The notes under the pieces were generated by a model. That model saw only the letters and a program-made list of their open reading frames with translations. It did no database searches and was not told the origin of the DNA. Below, in pieces: positions 57,616 to 64,000 of a stretch of 64,000 nt of DNA. A program made the translations under genes and the position numbers. The first letter of the stretch is position 1; every line of letters begins with the position of its first letter. The stretch comes from Agromyces ramosus (GTDB lineage: Bacteria > Actinomycetota > Actinomycetes > Actinomycetales > Microbacteriaceae): NCBI RefSeq assembly GCF_004216665.1, contig NZ_SGWY01000003.1:186001-250000 (forward strand). The letters run 5' to 3'.

Positions 57616-57974
57616 TACAGGTCCTTACCTGACTTCTTTGCGTAGCGGACGCGGACGGTCTTGGAGACGCCGTCCTTCGTCACGGTCTCGTTGCGGAAGC
57701 CGACGCGGGTCGGCTTCTTCGTCTCGGGGTCGACGAGCGCCACGTTCGACACGTGGATCGGCGCCTCGTGCGTCTCGATGCCGCCGGTCTTGGTGCCGCG
57801 CTGGGTCTGGCCGACTCGCACGTGCTTCGTGACGAAGTTCACGCCCTGCACGACGACCCGGTTCTCGGCGACGAGCACCTCGATGACCTTGCCCTGCTTG
57901 CCGCGGTCTCCGCCGCGGGCCTGGCTGCGGCCCGAGATGACCTGCACGAGGTCACCCTTCTTGATGTTTGCCAT
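57615..57974 (-). CDS. rplX: 50S ribosomal protein L24
   Basis: 119 aa, KOW-domain assembly initiator. [21 protein letters not shown] and [21 protein letters not shown] are its motifs. Starts 3 bp after rplN and overlaps rplE by one base. Confidence 0.97.
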   Translation of the reverse strand: MANIKKGDLVQVISGRSQARGGDRGKQGKVIEVLVAENRVVVQGVNFVTKHVRVGQTQRGTKTGGIETHEAPIHVSNVALVDPETKKPTRVGFRNETVTKDGVSKTVRVRYAKKSGKDL

Positions 57975-57977
57975 GAC

Positions 57978-58346
57978 TTAGATAACCTCCGGTGCCAGCG
58001 AGATGATCTTCATGAACTTCTTGTCGCGGAGCTCGCGACCGACCGGTCCGAAGATGCGGGTGCCGCGGGGGTCACCGTCGTTCTTGAGGATCACCGCGGC
58101 GTTCTCGTCGAACTTGATGTACGAGCCGTCGGGACGACGGGTCTCCTTGACGGTGCGGACGATGACGGCCTTGACCACGTCGCCCTTCTTGACGTTGCCG
58201 CCGGGGATGGCGTCCTTGACGGTCGCGACGATGGTGTCACCGAGGCCGGCGTACCGGCGCTTCGAACCACCGAGGACACGGATCGTGAGCAGCTCCTTGG
58301 CGCCGGTGTTGTCGGCGACCTTGAGTCGTGATTCCTGCTGAAGCAC
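57978..58346 (-). CDS. rplN: 50S ribosomal protein L14
   Basis: 122 aa. [20 protein letters not shown] at the N-terminus and [21 protein letters not shown] at the C-terminus, full length. GTG start. Forms part of the subunit bridge to 16S rRNA. 31 bp after rpsQ. Confidence 0.98.
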   Translation of the reverse strand: MLQQESRLKVADNTGAKELLTIRVLGGSKRRYAGLGDTIVATVKDAIPGGNVKKGDVVKAVIVRTVKETRRPDGSYIKFDENAAVILKNDGDPRGTRIFGPVGRELRDKKFMKIISLAPEVI

Positions 58347-58377
58347 TGTGAACTCCTTCTCTCAAGCAAGCCGGGGC

Positions 58378-58683
58378 TTACTTGGCCTTCTCGACGATCT
58401 CGACCAGGCGCCAGCGCTTGGTGGCGCTGAGGGGACGGGTCTCGCTGATCACGACGAGGTCGCCGATGCCGGCGGTGTTCAGCTCGTCGTGAGCCTTGAC
58501 CTTGGACGTGCGGCGCAGGACCTTGCCGTACAGCGGGTGCTTCACGCGGTCCTCGACCTCGACGACGATGGTCTTGTCCATCTTGTCGCTGACCACGTAG
58601 CCGCGGCGCACCTTGCGGTATCCACGGACGAGCTCGGCCGTCTCGGCGACCTCGGCCTCGTGAGCCTTCTTGGTCTCAGCCAT
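58378..58683 (-). CDS. rpsQ: 30S ribosomal protein S17
   Basis: 101 aa. The S17 core begins at [20 protein letters not shown] after a 20-residue N-terminal extension rich in Glu and Ala. [25 protein letters not shown] is conserved. Starts 2 bp after rpmC. Confidence 0.97.
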   Translation of the reverse strand: MAETKKAHEAEVAETAELVRGYRKVRRGYVVSDKMDKTIVVEVEDRVKHPLYGKVLRRTSKVKAHDELNTAGIGDLVVISETRPLSATKRWRLVEIVEKAK

Positions 58684-58685
58684 GA

Positions 58686-59003
58686 TCAGGCCTCCTTCGT
58701 CTCGGCCTGGGCCGCGTCATCCGCGGGCTTGGCCTTCTTCGTCTTCTTCTCAGCCTTGGCCGGAGCCTCGACCGGTGCGGGAGTGGCACGGATGCCGAGC
58801 TCGCGCTCACGGATGACCGTGTAGATGCGGGCGATGTCGCGCTTGACCGCACGGAGGCGGCCGTGGCTCTCGAGCTGTCCGGTGGCCGACTGGAAGCGCA
58901 GGTTGAACAGCTCCTCCTTGGCCTTCTTCAGCTCGTCGACGAGTCGCTCGTCTTCAAACGTGTCGAGCTCTGCGGGGCTGAGCTCCTTGGTTCCGACGGC
59001 CAT
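58686..59003 (-). CDS. rpmC: 50S ribosomal protein L29 with C-terminal tail
   Basis: 105 aa, about 40 more than the usual 60-70. The core is [31 protein letters not shown] through REREL; then a Lys/Ala/Pro-rich tail ([20 protein letters not shown]) is added, echoing the extension on L15. L29 lies at the peptide-exit tunnel, where trigger factor and SRP dock, so a flexible tail there could matter. ATG shares one base with the rplP stop. Confidence 0.96.
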   Translation of the reverse strand: MAVGTKELSPAELDTFEDERLVDELKKAKEELFNLRFQSATGQLESHGRLRAVKRDIARIYTVIRERELGIRATPAPVEAPAKAEKKTKKAKPADDAAQAETKEA

Positions 59004-59422
59004 TATGCGTCGCCCTCCTCGCGCTTGATGATGCGTGCCTTGAGGGGCAGCTTGTGGATGGCACGGGTCATGGCCTCGCGAGCGAGTTCCTCGGAGACGC
59101 CCGAGACCTCGAAGAGGACGCGACCCGGCTTGACGTTGGCGACCCACCACTCGGGCGAACCCTTACCGGAACCCATGCGGGTCTCGGCCGGCTTCTTCGT
59201 GAGCGGACGGTCGGGGTAGATGTTGATCCACACCTTGCCGCCGCGCTTGATGTGACGGGTCATCGCGATACGAGCGGACTCGATCTGACGGTTGGTCACG
59301 TAGGCGGGAGTCAGGGCCTGGATGCCGAACTCGCCGAAGGTGACCTTCGTGCCGCCGGTGGCGTGGCCCGAACGGCCGGGGTGGTGCTGCTTGCGGTACT
59401 TGACTCGACGGGGAATCAACAT
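59003..59422 (-). CDS. rplP: 50S ribosomal protein L16
   Basis: 139 aa, normal length. [40 protein letters not shown] and [23 protein letters not shown] are canonical. It helps shape the A-site tRNA corridor. Starts 2 bp after rpsC and overlaps rpmC by one base. Confidence 0.98.
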   Translation of the reverse strand: MLIPRRVKYRKQHHPGRSGHATGGTKVTFGEFGIQALTPAYVTNRQIESARIAMTRHIKRGGKVWINIYPDRPLTKKPAETRMGSGKGSPEWWVANVKPGRVLFEVSGVSEELAREAMTRAIHKLPLKARIIKREEGDA

Positions 59423-59424
59423 GG

Positions 59425-60177
59425 TTATGCCTCAACTCCTGCTGCCACCGGCTCCTGCGCCTTGGGCGCACGGCGGGGGCGGTCATTGCGGTCACCGCGC
59501 GAGGGCTTCTGCGAAGCCTGCTCGCGGGCGAGCTCCTTGTTGGTGATGTCGCCCTTGTAGATCCAGACCTTCACGCCGATGCGGCCGAAGGTGGTCTTCG
59601 CCTCGTAGAAGCCGTAGTCGATGTTCGCGCGGAGCGTGTGCAGGGGCACCCGGCCTTCGCGGTAGAACTCCGAACGGCTCATCTCGGCGCCGCCGAGGCG
59701 GCCCGACACCTGGATCCGGACGCCCTTGGCGCCGGCGCGCTGTGCACCCTGCAGGCCCTTGCGCATCGCGCGGCGGAAGGCCACGCGGGCGGAGAGCTGC
59801 TCGGCGATGCCCTGGGCGACGAGCTGGGCGTCGGCCTCGGGGTTCTTCACCTCGAGGATGTTGAGCTGGATCTGCTTGCCGGTGAGCTTCTCGAGGTCGG
59901 CGCGGATGCGCTCGGCCTCGGCGCCGCGGCGGCCGATCACGATGCCGGGACGCGCCGTGTGGATGTCCACGCGGACGCGGTCGCGGGTGCGCTCGATCTC
60001 GATGCGCGAGACTCCCGCGCGGTCGAGCGACGTCTGGAGCAGGCGACGGATCTTGACATCCTCGGCGAGGTAGTCGGCGTAGCGCTGTCCGGGCTTCGTC
60101 GAGTCGGAGAACCACCGCGACACGTGGTCGGTGGTGATGCCGAGACGGAAGCCGTACGGGTTGACCTTCTGACCCAT
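59425..60177 (-). CDS. rpsC: 30S ribosomal protein S3
   Basis: 250 aa. Starts [25 protein letters not shown]-type sequence (Gly2-Leu12 diagnostic), contains the KH domain ([23 protein letters not shown]) and ends after [26 protein letters not shown] with an Arg/Ala-rich tail. Lines the mRNA entry channel. Its ATG shares a base with the rplV stop. Confidence 0.98.
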   Translation of the reverse strand: MGQKVNPYGFRLGITTDHVSRWFSDSTKPGQRYADYLAEDVKIRRLLQTSLDRAGVSRIEIERTRDRVRVDIHTARPGIVIGRRGAEAERIRADLEKLTGKQIQLNILEVKNPEADAQLVAQGIAEQLSARVAFRRAMRKGLQGAQRAGAKGVRIQVSGRLGGAEMSRSEFYREGRVPLHTLRANIDYGFYEAKTTFGRIGVKVWIYKGDITNKELAREQASQKPSRGDRNDRPRRAPKAQEPVAAGVEA

Positions 60178-60542
60178 TACTTCGTACCCTCCTCGGGCGT
60201 GGCGAGCACGACGGTGATGTGGCTCGTTCGCTTGTTGATGCGGAAGGCACGACCCTGCGCGCGCGGCTGGAATCGCTTGAGGGTGGTGCCCTCGTCGACG
60301 AATGCGCGGCTGATGTAGAGGTCCTGCTCGTCCAGGTAGGTGTTCGAGGCGTCGGCCTTGACGCGAGCGTTCGCGATGGCCGAGGCGACGAGCTTGTACA
60401 CCGGCTCGCTCGCACCCTGGGGTGCGAACTTCAGGATGGCGAGCGCCTCCTGTGCCTGCTTGCCGCGGATCATGTTGACGACGCGGCGGGCCTTCATGGG
60501 GGTGACGCGGATGTGTCGCACGCGTGCGATCGACTCCACCAT
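60177..60542 (-). CDS. rplV: 50S ribosomal protein L22
   Basis: 121 aa. [20 protein letters not shown] at the N-terminus; the beta-hairpin loop that reaches the exit tunnel ends ...[22 protein letters not shown], with no insertion of the kind linked to macrolide resistance. Starts 26 bp after rpsS. Confidence 0.98.
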   Translation of the reverse strand: MVESIARVRHIRVTPMKARRVVNMIRGKQAQEALAILKFAPQGASEPVYKLVASAIANARVKADASNTYLDEQDLYISRAFVDEGTTLKRFQPRAQGRAFRINKRTSHITVVLATPEEGTK

Positions 60543-60568
60543 TTCTTCTCCTCCTTCACGTCACCGCG

Positions 60569-60850
60569 TCAGCGGCGACGGCCCTTCTTGTCGTCCTTCA
60601 CGTGTCCACGGAAGGTGCGGGTGGGGGCGAACTCACCGAGCTTGTGGCCCACCATGGTCTCGGTGACGAACACCGGGATGTGCTTGCGGCCGTCGTGCAC
60701 GGCGATCGTGTGACCCAGCATCGCCGGGATGATCATCGAACGACGCGACCAGGTCTTGATGACGTTCTTGGAACCGGCCTCGTTCTGCGTGACGACCTTG
60801 CGAAGCAGGTGGTCGTCGACGAAGGGGCCCTTCTTGAGACTGCGCGGCAT
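60569..60850 (-). CDS. rpsS: 30S ribosomal protein S19
   Basis: 93 aa, normal length. [19 protein letters not shown] and [29 protein letters not shown] are diagnostic. It sits in the small-subunit head by the A site. Starts 12 bp after rplB. Confidence 0.98.
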   Translation of the reverse strand: MPRSLKKGPFVDDHLLRKVVTQNEAGSKNVIKTWSRRSMIIPAMLGHTIAVHDGRKHIPVFVTETMVGHKLGEFAPTRTFRGHVKDDKKGRRR

Positions 60851-60862
60851 CTTCTTCTACTC

Positions 60863-61702
60863 CTACTTGCGCTTCTTGCCGACGGTGCGACGACGGACGA
60901 TGAGCTTGTCGCTCTCCTTGTTGGGGCGACGGGTGCGTCCCTCGGACTGGCCCCACGGGCTGACCGGGTGGCGACCACCGGAGGTCTTGCCCTCACCACC
61001 ACCGTGCGGGTGGTCGATCGGGTTCATGGCGACACCGCGGACGGTCGGGCGGACGCCCTTCCAGCGCTTGCGGCCGGCCTTGCCCCAGTTGATGTTCGAC
61101 TGCTCGGCGTTGCCGACCTCGCCGATCGTGGCGCGGCAGCGCGCGTCGACGTTGCGGATCTCGCCCGAGGGCAGGCGCAGCTGGGCGTAGGGGCCGTCCT
61201 TCGCCACGAGGCGAACCGAGGCTCCGGCCGAGCGGGCCATCTTCGCGCCGCCGCCGGGGCGGAGCTCGATGGCGTGCACCACGGTACCCGTGGGGATGTT
61301 GCGCAGCGGCAGGTTGTTGCCCGGCTTGATGTCGGCGTTGGGGCCCGACTCGATGGGGTCGCCCTGCGACAGCTTGTTCGGCGCCAGGATGTAGCGCTTG
61401 GTGCCGTCGGCGAAGTGGAGGAGTGCGATGCGAGCCGTGCGGTTCGGGTCGTACTCGATGTGCGCGACCTTGGCGGGCACGCCGTCCTTGTCGTTGCGAC
61501 GGAAGTCGATCACGCGGTACTGGCGCTTGTGGCCACCACCGATGTGACGGGTCGTGATGCGACCCTGGTTGTTGCGACCACCGGTCTTCGACAGCGGGCG
61601 GAGCAGCGACTTCTCGGGCGTCGAGCGCGTGATCTCCGCGAAGTCGGCGACCGACGAACCGCGACGACCCGGGGTCGTGGGCTTGTACTTACGAATAGCC
61701 AT
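60863..61702 (-). CDS. rplB: 50S ribosomal protein L2
   Basis: 279 aa. [20 protein letters not shown] at the N-terminus, the RNA-binding core and the C-terminal [25 protein letters not shown] containing the conserved His near the peptidyl transferase centre. Starts 17 bp after rplW. Confidence 0.99.
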   Translation of the reverse strand: MAIRKYKPTTPGRRGSSVADFAEITRSTPEKSLLRPLSKTGGRNNQGRITTRHIGGGHKRQYRVIDFRRNDKDGVPAKVAHIEYDPNRTARIALLHFADGTKRYILAPNKLSQGDPIESGPNADIKPGNNLPLRNIPTGTVVHAIELRPGGGAKMARSAGASVRLVAKDGPYAQLRLPSGEIRNVDARCRATIGEVGNAEQSNINWGKAGRKRWKGVRPTVRGVAMNPIDHPHGGGEGKTSGGRHPVSPWGQSEGRTRRPNKESDKLIVRRRTVGKKRK

Positions 61703-61719
61703 TCTTATTCCTCTGCTCC

Positions 61720-62022
61720 CTAGCCGACAGCCGTGAAGATGTCGATCGAGCCGGACTTGAGGGTGACGATCGCGCGCTTGGTGTCCTTGCGCTTGCCGAT
61801 GCCGAACCGGGTGCGGCGGGTCTTGCCCTGGCGGTTCAGGGTGTTGATCGACGCCACCTGGACGTTGAAGATCTTCTCGATCGCGAACTTGATCTCGGTC
61901 TTGTTCGCGCGGGGGTCCACGGTGAACGTGTACTTGCCCTCGTCGATCAGGCCGTAGCTCTTCTCCGAGACGACGGGCGCGATGATGATGTCGCGCGGGT
62001 CCTTGTTGTGTGCGGCGCTCAT
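61720..62022 (-). CDS. rplW: 50S ribosomal protein L23
   Basis: 100 aa. [20 protein letters not shown] and the RNA-binding loop [21 protein letters not shown] are typical. L23 is the docking point for trigger factor and SRP at the tunnel exit. Overlaps rplD by 4 bp. Confidence 0.98.
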   Translation of the reverse strand: MSAAHNKDPRDIIIAPVVSEKSYGLIDEGKYTFTVDPRANKTEIKFAIEKIFNVQVASINTLNRQGKTRRTRFGIGKRKDTKRAIVTLKSGSIDIFTAVG

Positions 62023-62678
62023 GCGGAGACCTCTTCCTTCTTCGCCGTCTTCGCGGCGATGAACGCCTCGAGCGCGGCGGTGCTGAAGACGATGTCGTCG
62101 GAGACGAGCACGTCGTAGGCGTTCAGCTGGTCGACCCGCAGCACGTGCACGGTCGGGATGTTGCGCACGGCGCGCTCCGACAGCTCCTCGTCCCGCGTGA
62201 GCACGACGAGGTAGTGCTTGGCGGGCGCGATGCCCTCGAGCAGCGCGACGGCCTCGCGGGTCTTCGCGGTGTCTCCCGCGAAGGCCTCGACGGCGTGGAT
62301 GCGGCCGCCGCGGGCGCGGTCGGAGAGGGCGCCGAGCAGGGCTGCGGCGATCATCTTCTTGGGGGTGCGCTGCGAGTAGTCACGCGGCTGCGGGCCGTGG
62401 ACGATGCCACCGCCGGTCATCTGCGGCGCGCGGATCGAGCCCTGGCGGGCGCGGCCCGTGCCCTTCTGCTTGAAGGGCTTGCGGCCGGCGCCGGACACCT
62501 CGCCGCGGGTCTTGGTCTTGTGGGTGCCCTGACGCGCGGCGGCGAGCTGGGCGACGACGACCTGGTGGATCAGCGGCACGTTGGTCTGCACGTCGAAGAG
62601 CTCCGCGGGGAGCTCGATCGTGCCGGACTTCTTGCCGGTGACGTCGAGGGTGTCGATGGTGTTGGTCGCGGTAGCCAT
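62019..62678 (-). CDS. rplD: 50S ribosomal protein L4
   Basis: 219 aa. The tunnel-lining loop [31 protein letters not shown] is intact (shown in short; motif from about residue 54). In E. coli L4 controls the S10 operon; no such leader element was recognised here. Starts 3 bp after rplC and overlaps rplW. Confidence 0.98.
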   Translation of the reverse strand: MATATNTIDTLDVTGKKSGTIELPAELFDVQTNVPLIHQVVVAQLAAARQGTHKTKTRGEVSGAGRKPFKQKGTGRARQGSIRAPQMTGGGIVHGPQPRDYSQRTPKKMIAAALLGALSDRARGGRIHAVEAFAGDTAKTREAVALLEGIAPAKHYLVVLTRDEELSERAVRNIPTVHVLRVDQLNAYDVLVSDDIVFSTAALEAFIAAKTAKKEEVSA

Positions 62679-62681
62679 GGA

Positions 62682-63338
62682 CTACGCCCCCTTCACTGCG
62701 TTGCGGACGAAAACGAGACGGCCGCGTGCGCCGGGGACGGCGCCCTTGACGAGGAGGAGGCCCTTCTCGGCGTCGACGGCGTGCACGCGGAGGTTCAGCA
62801 CGGTCACGCGCTCGCCACCCATGCGACCGGCCATGCGCATGCCCTTGAAGACACGGCTGGGGGTCGACGAAGCACCGATCGAGCCGGGCTTGCGGTGGTT
62901 GCGGTGCGAACCGTGCGAGGCGGAGACGCCCTTGAAGTTGTGGCGCTTCATGACACCGGCGAAGCCCTTGCCCTTGCTCGTGCCGACGACGTCGACGAGC
63001 TGGCCGGCCTCGAAGGTGCCGTCGGCGGTGAGCTCCTGGCCGAGCTCGTAGCTCGACGCGTCGGCGGTGCGCACCTCGGCGAGGTGACGACGCGGGGTGA
63101 CGCCGGCGGCCTTGAAGTGGCCGGACGCGGGCTGGTTCACCTTGCGCGGGTCGATGGCGCCTGCGGCGATCTGCACGGCCTCGTAGCCGTCCTTCTCCGC
63201 CGTGCGGAGCTGGGTGACGACGTTCGGAGCGATCTCGATGACGGTGACGGGAACCAGCTTGTTGTTCTCGTCCCACACCTGGGTCATGCCGAGCTTGGTG
63301 CCGAGCAGACCCTTCACGTTCTTGGTAGCGGAAGACAT
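62682..63338 (-). CDS. rplC: 50S ribosomal protein L3
   Basis: 218 aa. [26 protein letters not shown] at the start; the branched central loop region [27 protein letters not shown] points to the peptidyl transferase centre, and [15 protein letters not shown] is conserved. Starts 8 bp after rpsJ. Confidence 0.98.
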   Translation of the reverse strand: MSSATKNVKGLLGTKLGMTQVWDENNKLVPVTVIEIAPNVVTQLRTAEKDGYEAVQIAAGAIDPRKVNQPASGHFKAAGVTPRRHLAEVRTADASSYELGQELTADGTFEAGQLVDVVGTSKGKGFAGVMKRHNFKGVSASHGSHRNHRKPGSIGASSTPSRVFKGMRMAGRMGGERVTVLNLRVHAVDAEKGLLLVKGAVPGARGRLVFVRNAVKGA

Positions 63339-63346
63339 CTGTTACC

Positions 63347-63655
63347 TCAGAGCTTGATCTCGATGTTGACGTCGGCCGGGAGGTCGAGTCGCATGAGCGA
63401 GTCGACGGCCTTGGGCGTCGGGTCCACGATGTCGATGAGGCGCTTGTGGGTGCGCATCTCGAAGTGCTCGCGGCTGTCCTTGTACTTGTGGGGCGAGCGG
63501 ATGACGCACACCACGTTCTTCTCCGTCGGAAGCGGCACGGGGCCGACGACCGTGGCACCCGCGCGGGTCACCGTGTCGACGATCTTGCGCGCCGAGGTGT
63601 CGATGACCTCGTGGTCATACGACTTCAGTCGAATGCGGATCTTCTGTCCCGCCAT
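63347..63655 (-). CDS. rpsJ: 30S ribosomal protein S10
   Basis: 102 aa. [56 protein letters not shown] are canonical parts of S10 (two adjoining motifs). The ATG at 63655 is chosen; GAGAGAGAG lies upstream as a weak ribosome site. First gene of the long ribosomal superoperon here; S10 also acts as NusE in antitermination. Confidence 0.98.
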   Translation of the reverse strand: MAGQKIRIRLKSYDHEVIDTSARKIVDTVTRAGATVVGPVPLPTEKNVVCVIRSPHKYKDSREHFEMRTHKRLIDIVDPTPKAVDSLMRLDLPADVNIEIKL

Positions 63656-64000
63656 TGCTGACTCTCTCTCTGTCAAGGCGTCATACCCCTTCCGAGGGCA
63701 TCGGACGCCGCGTAGCTACTCCGTGTGAAGCACCACTGTTCTTCTGTCAAAGGCCGTGATCGAGCCTGTCGAAACCACCCCGCTCGCGCGGTGGTCTCGG
63801 CACGCTCGACCCTTGAGCCCCAACCGGCCCCCGCGCTCGGGCGTGTCGCCCTCGCGAAACGGGCATGGAGGACCCATGCTCGAATTGGTTGTCGGTTGTG
63901 TGTTCTGCTGCCTGCGGCCTAGCCTGACCCGTGGGGCTCCGTGAGCTTTCGGTGGCTATGCACTGCCTGGCAGTGATTCGAACGGCACGCAGCGAGGCAC
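63656..64000. other. 345-bp region upstream of rpsJ up to the window edge
   Basis: No gene is seen on either strand. A minus-strand TTGACA (63745-63750) is a possible -35 of the S10 operon, but no -10 stands at the right distance; a second TTGACA at 63671-63676 is too close to the ATG. An imperfect 20-bp inverted repeat lies at 63760-63809. The tuf gene, usual just upstream in many genomes, does not reach into the window. Confidence 0.6.
63760..63809. repeat. Imperfect 20-bp inverted repeat upstream of rpsJ
   Basis: TCGAGCCTGTCGAAACCACC (63760-63779) and the complement of 63790-63809 match at 17 of 20 positions around a 10-nt spacer. The left arm shares its first 12 bases (TCGAGCCTGTCG) and GA-ACC pattern with the repeat at 53977. 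Probably a dispersed element; it may end the transcript arriving from upstream. Confidence 0.7.

Noticed and set aside
60177-60542. Macrolide-resistance insertion in L22
   Set aside because: The tunnel-loop region has ordinary length and sequence.
63960-64000. GATTCGAAC-like string near the window end as a tRNA T-arm
   Set aside because: Flanking bases do not form a 5-bp T-stem on either strand and no acceptor or anticodon arm fits.

Overview
The window is about 70% G+C with GTG and TTG starts mixed with ATG, an actinobacterial gene order (tsaE-tsaB-rimI-tsaD, glmS-acpS-alr, a GuaB3 paralogue beside GuaB and GuaA) and the octamer CGGATGCC/GGCATCCG recurring throughout. This points to Actinomycetota, Micrococcales, most likely Microbacteriaceae. 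The family is an inference from gene order and sequence style, not a database match. There is no CRISPR array, no recognisable insertion sequence, no rRNA and no tRNA gene.

Layout. 1-10 kb holds mixed housekeeping and envelope genes: a partial glycerophosphodiester phosphodiesterase, a Bax-inhibitor-1 membrane protein, lactate dehydrogenase, an FAD monooxygenase divergent from a TetR regulator with a palindromic operator pair between them, guaA behind a DUF3817 gene, an S1C protease, an LPXTG-anchored M6 metalloprotease, SURF1 and a TrkA-C protein. 10-18 kb holds glpD, guaB3, an ABC-F ATPase, a MalY-type aminotransferase and guaB. 18-24 kb is a branched-chain amino-acid ABC transporter: livH (with an unusual extracytoplasmic domain), livM, livG, livF, and a convergent gene for the lipoprotein binding subunit. 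24-29 kb holds rarD, a monocistronic groES under two CIRCE-like operators, a THUMP-like methyltransferase and three tandem DUF4190-type membrane proteins. 29-38 kb holds the t6A-tRNA genes, alr, acpS and glmS on one strand, coaA on the other, then glmM.

38-64 kb is the ribosomal-protein superoperon on the minus strand. Read in transcription order it runs rpsJ-rplC-rplD-rplW-rplB-rpsS-rplV-rpsC-rplP-rpmC-rpsQ-rplN-rplX-rplE-rpsH-rplF-rplR-rpsE-rpmD-rplO-secY-adk-map. A complete mannitol phosphotransferase locus then intervenes (divergent activator, small IIB-like protein, HPr, enzyme I, IIBC, IIA, mannitol-1-phosphate dehydrogenase), followed by infA-rpmJ-rpsM-rpsK-rpoA-rplQ, truA and rplM-rpsI. 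rpsD and rpsN are not at their usual places.

What stands out: (i) ten genes have a TANNNT -10 box 6-7 nt before the start codon, as expected for leaderless transcripts, and in two cases the -10 box begins with the stop codon of the gene upstream; (ii) the carboxypeptidase-regulatory-like domain fused in front of LivH; (iii) the PTS/mannitol module sitting between map and infA; (iv) families of intergenic inverted repeats; (v) long low-complexity tails on L15, L17 and L29. All calls were made by reading the sequence. No similarity search was run.
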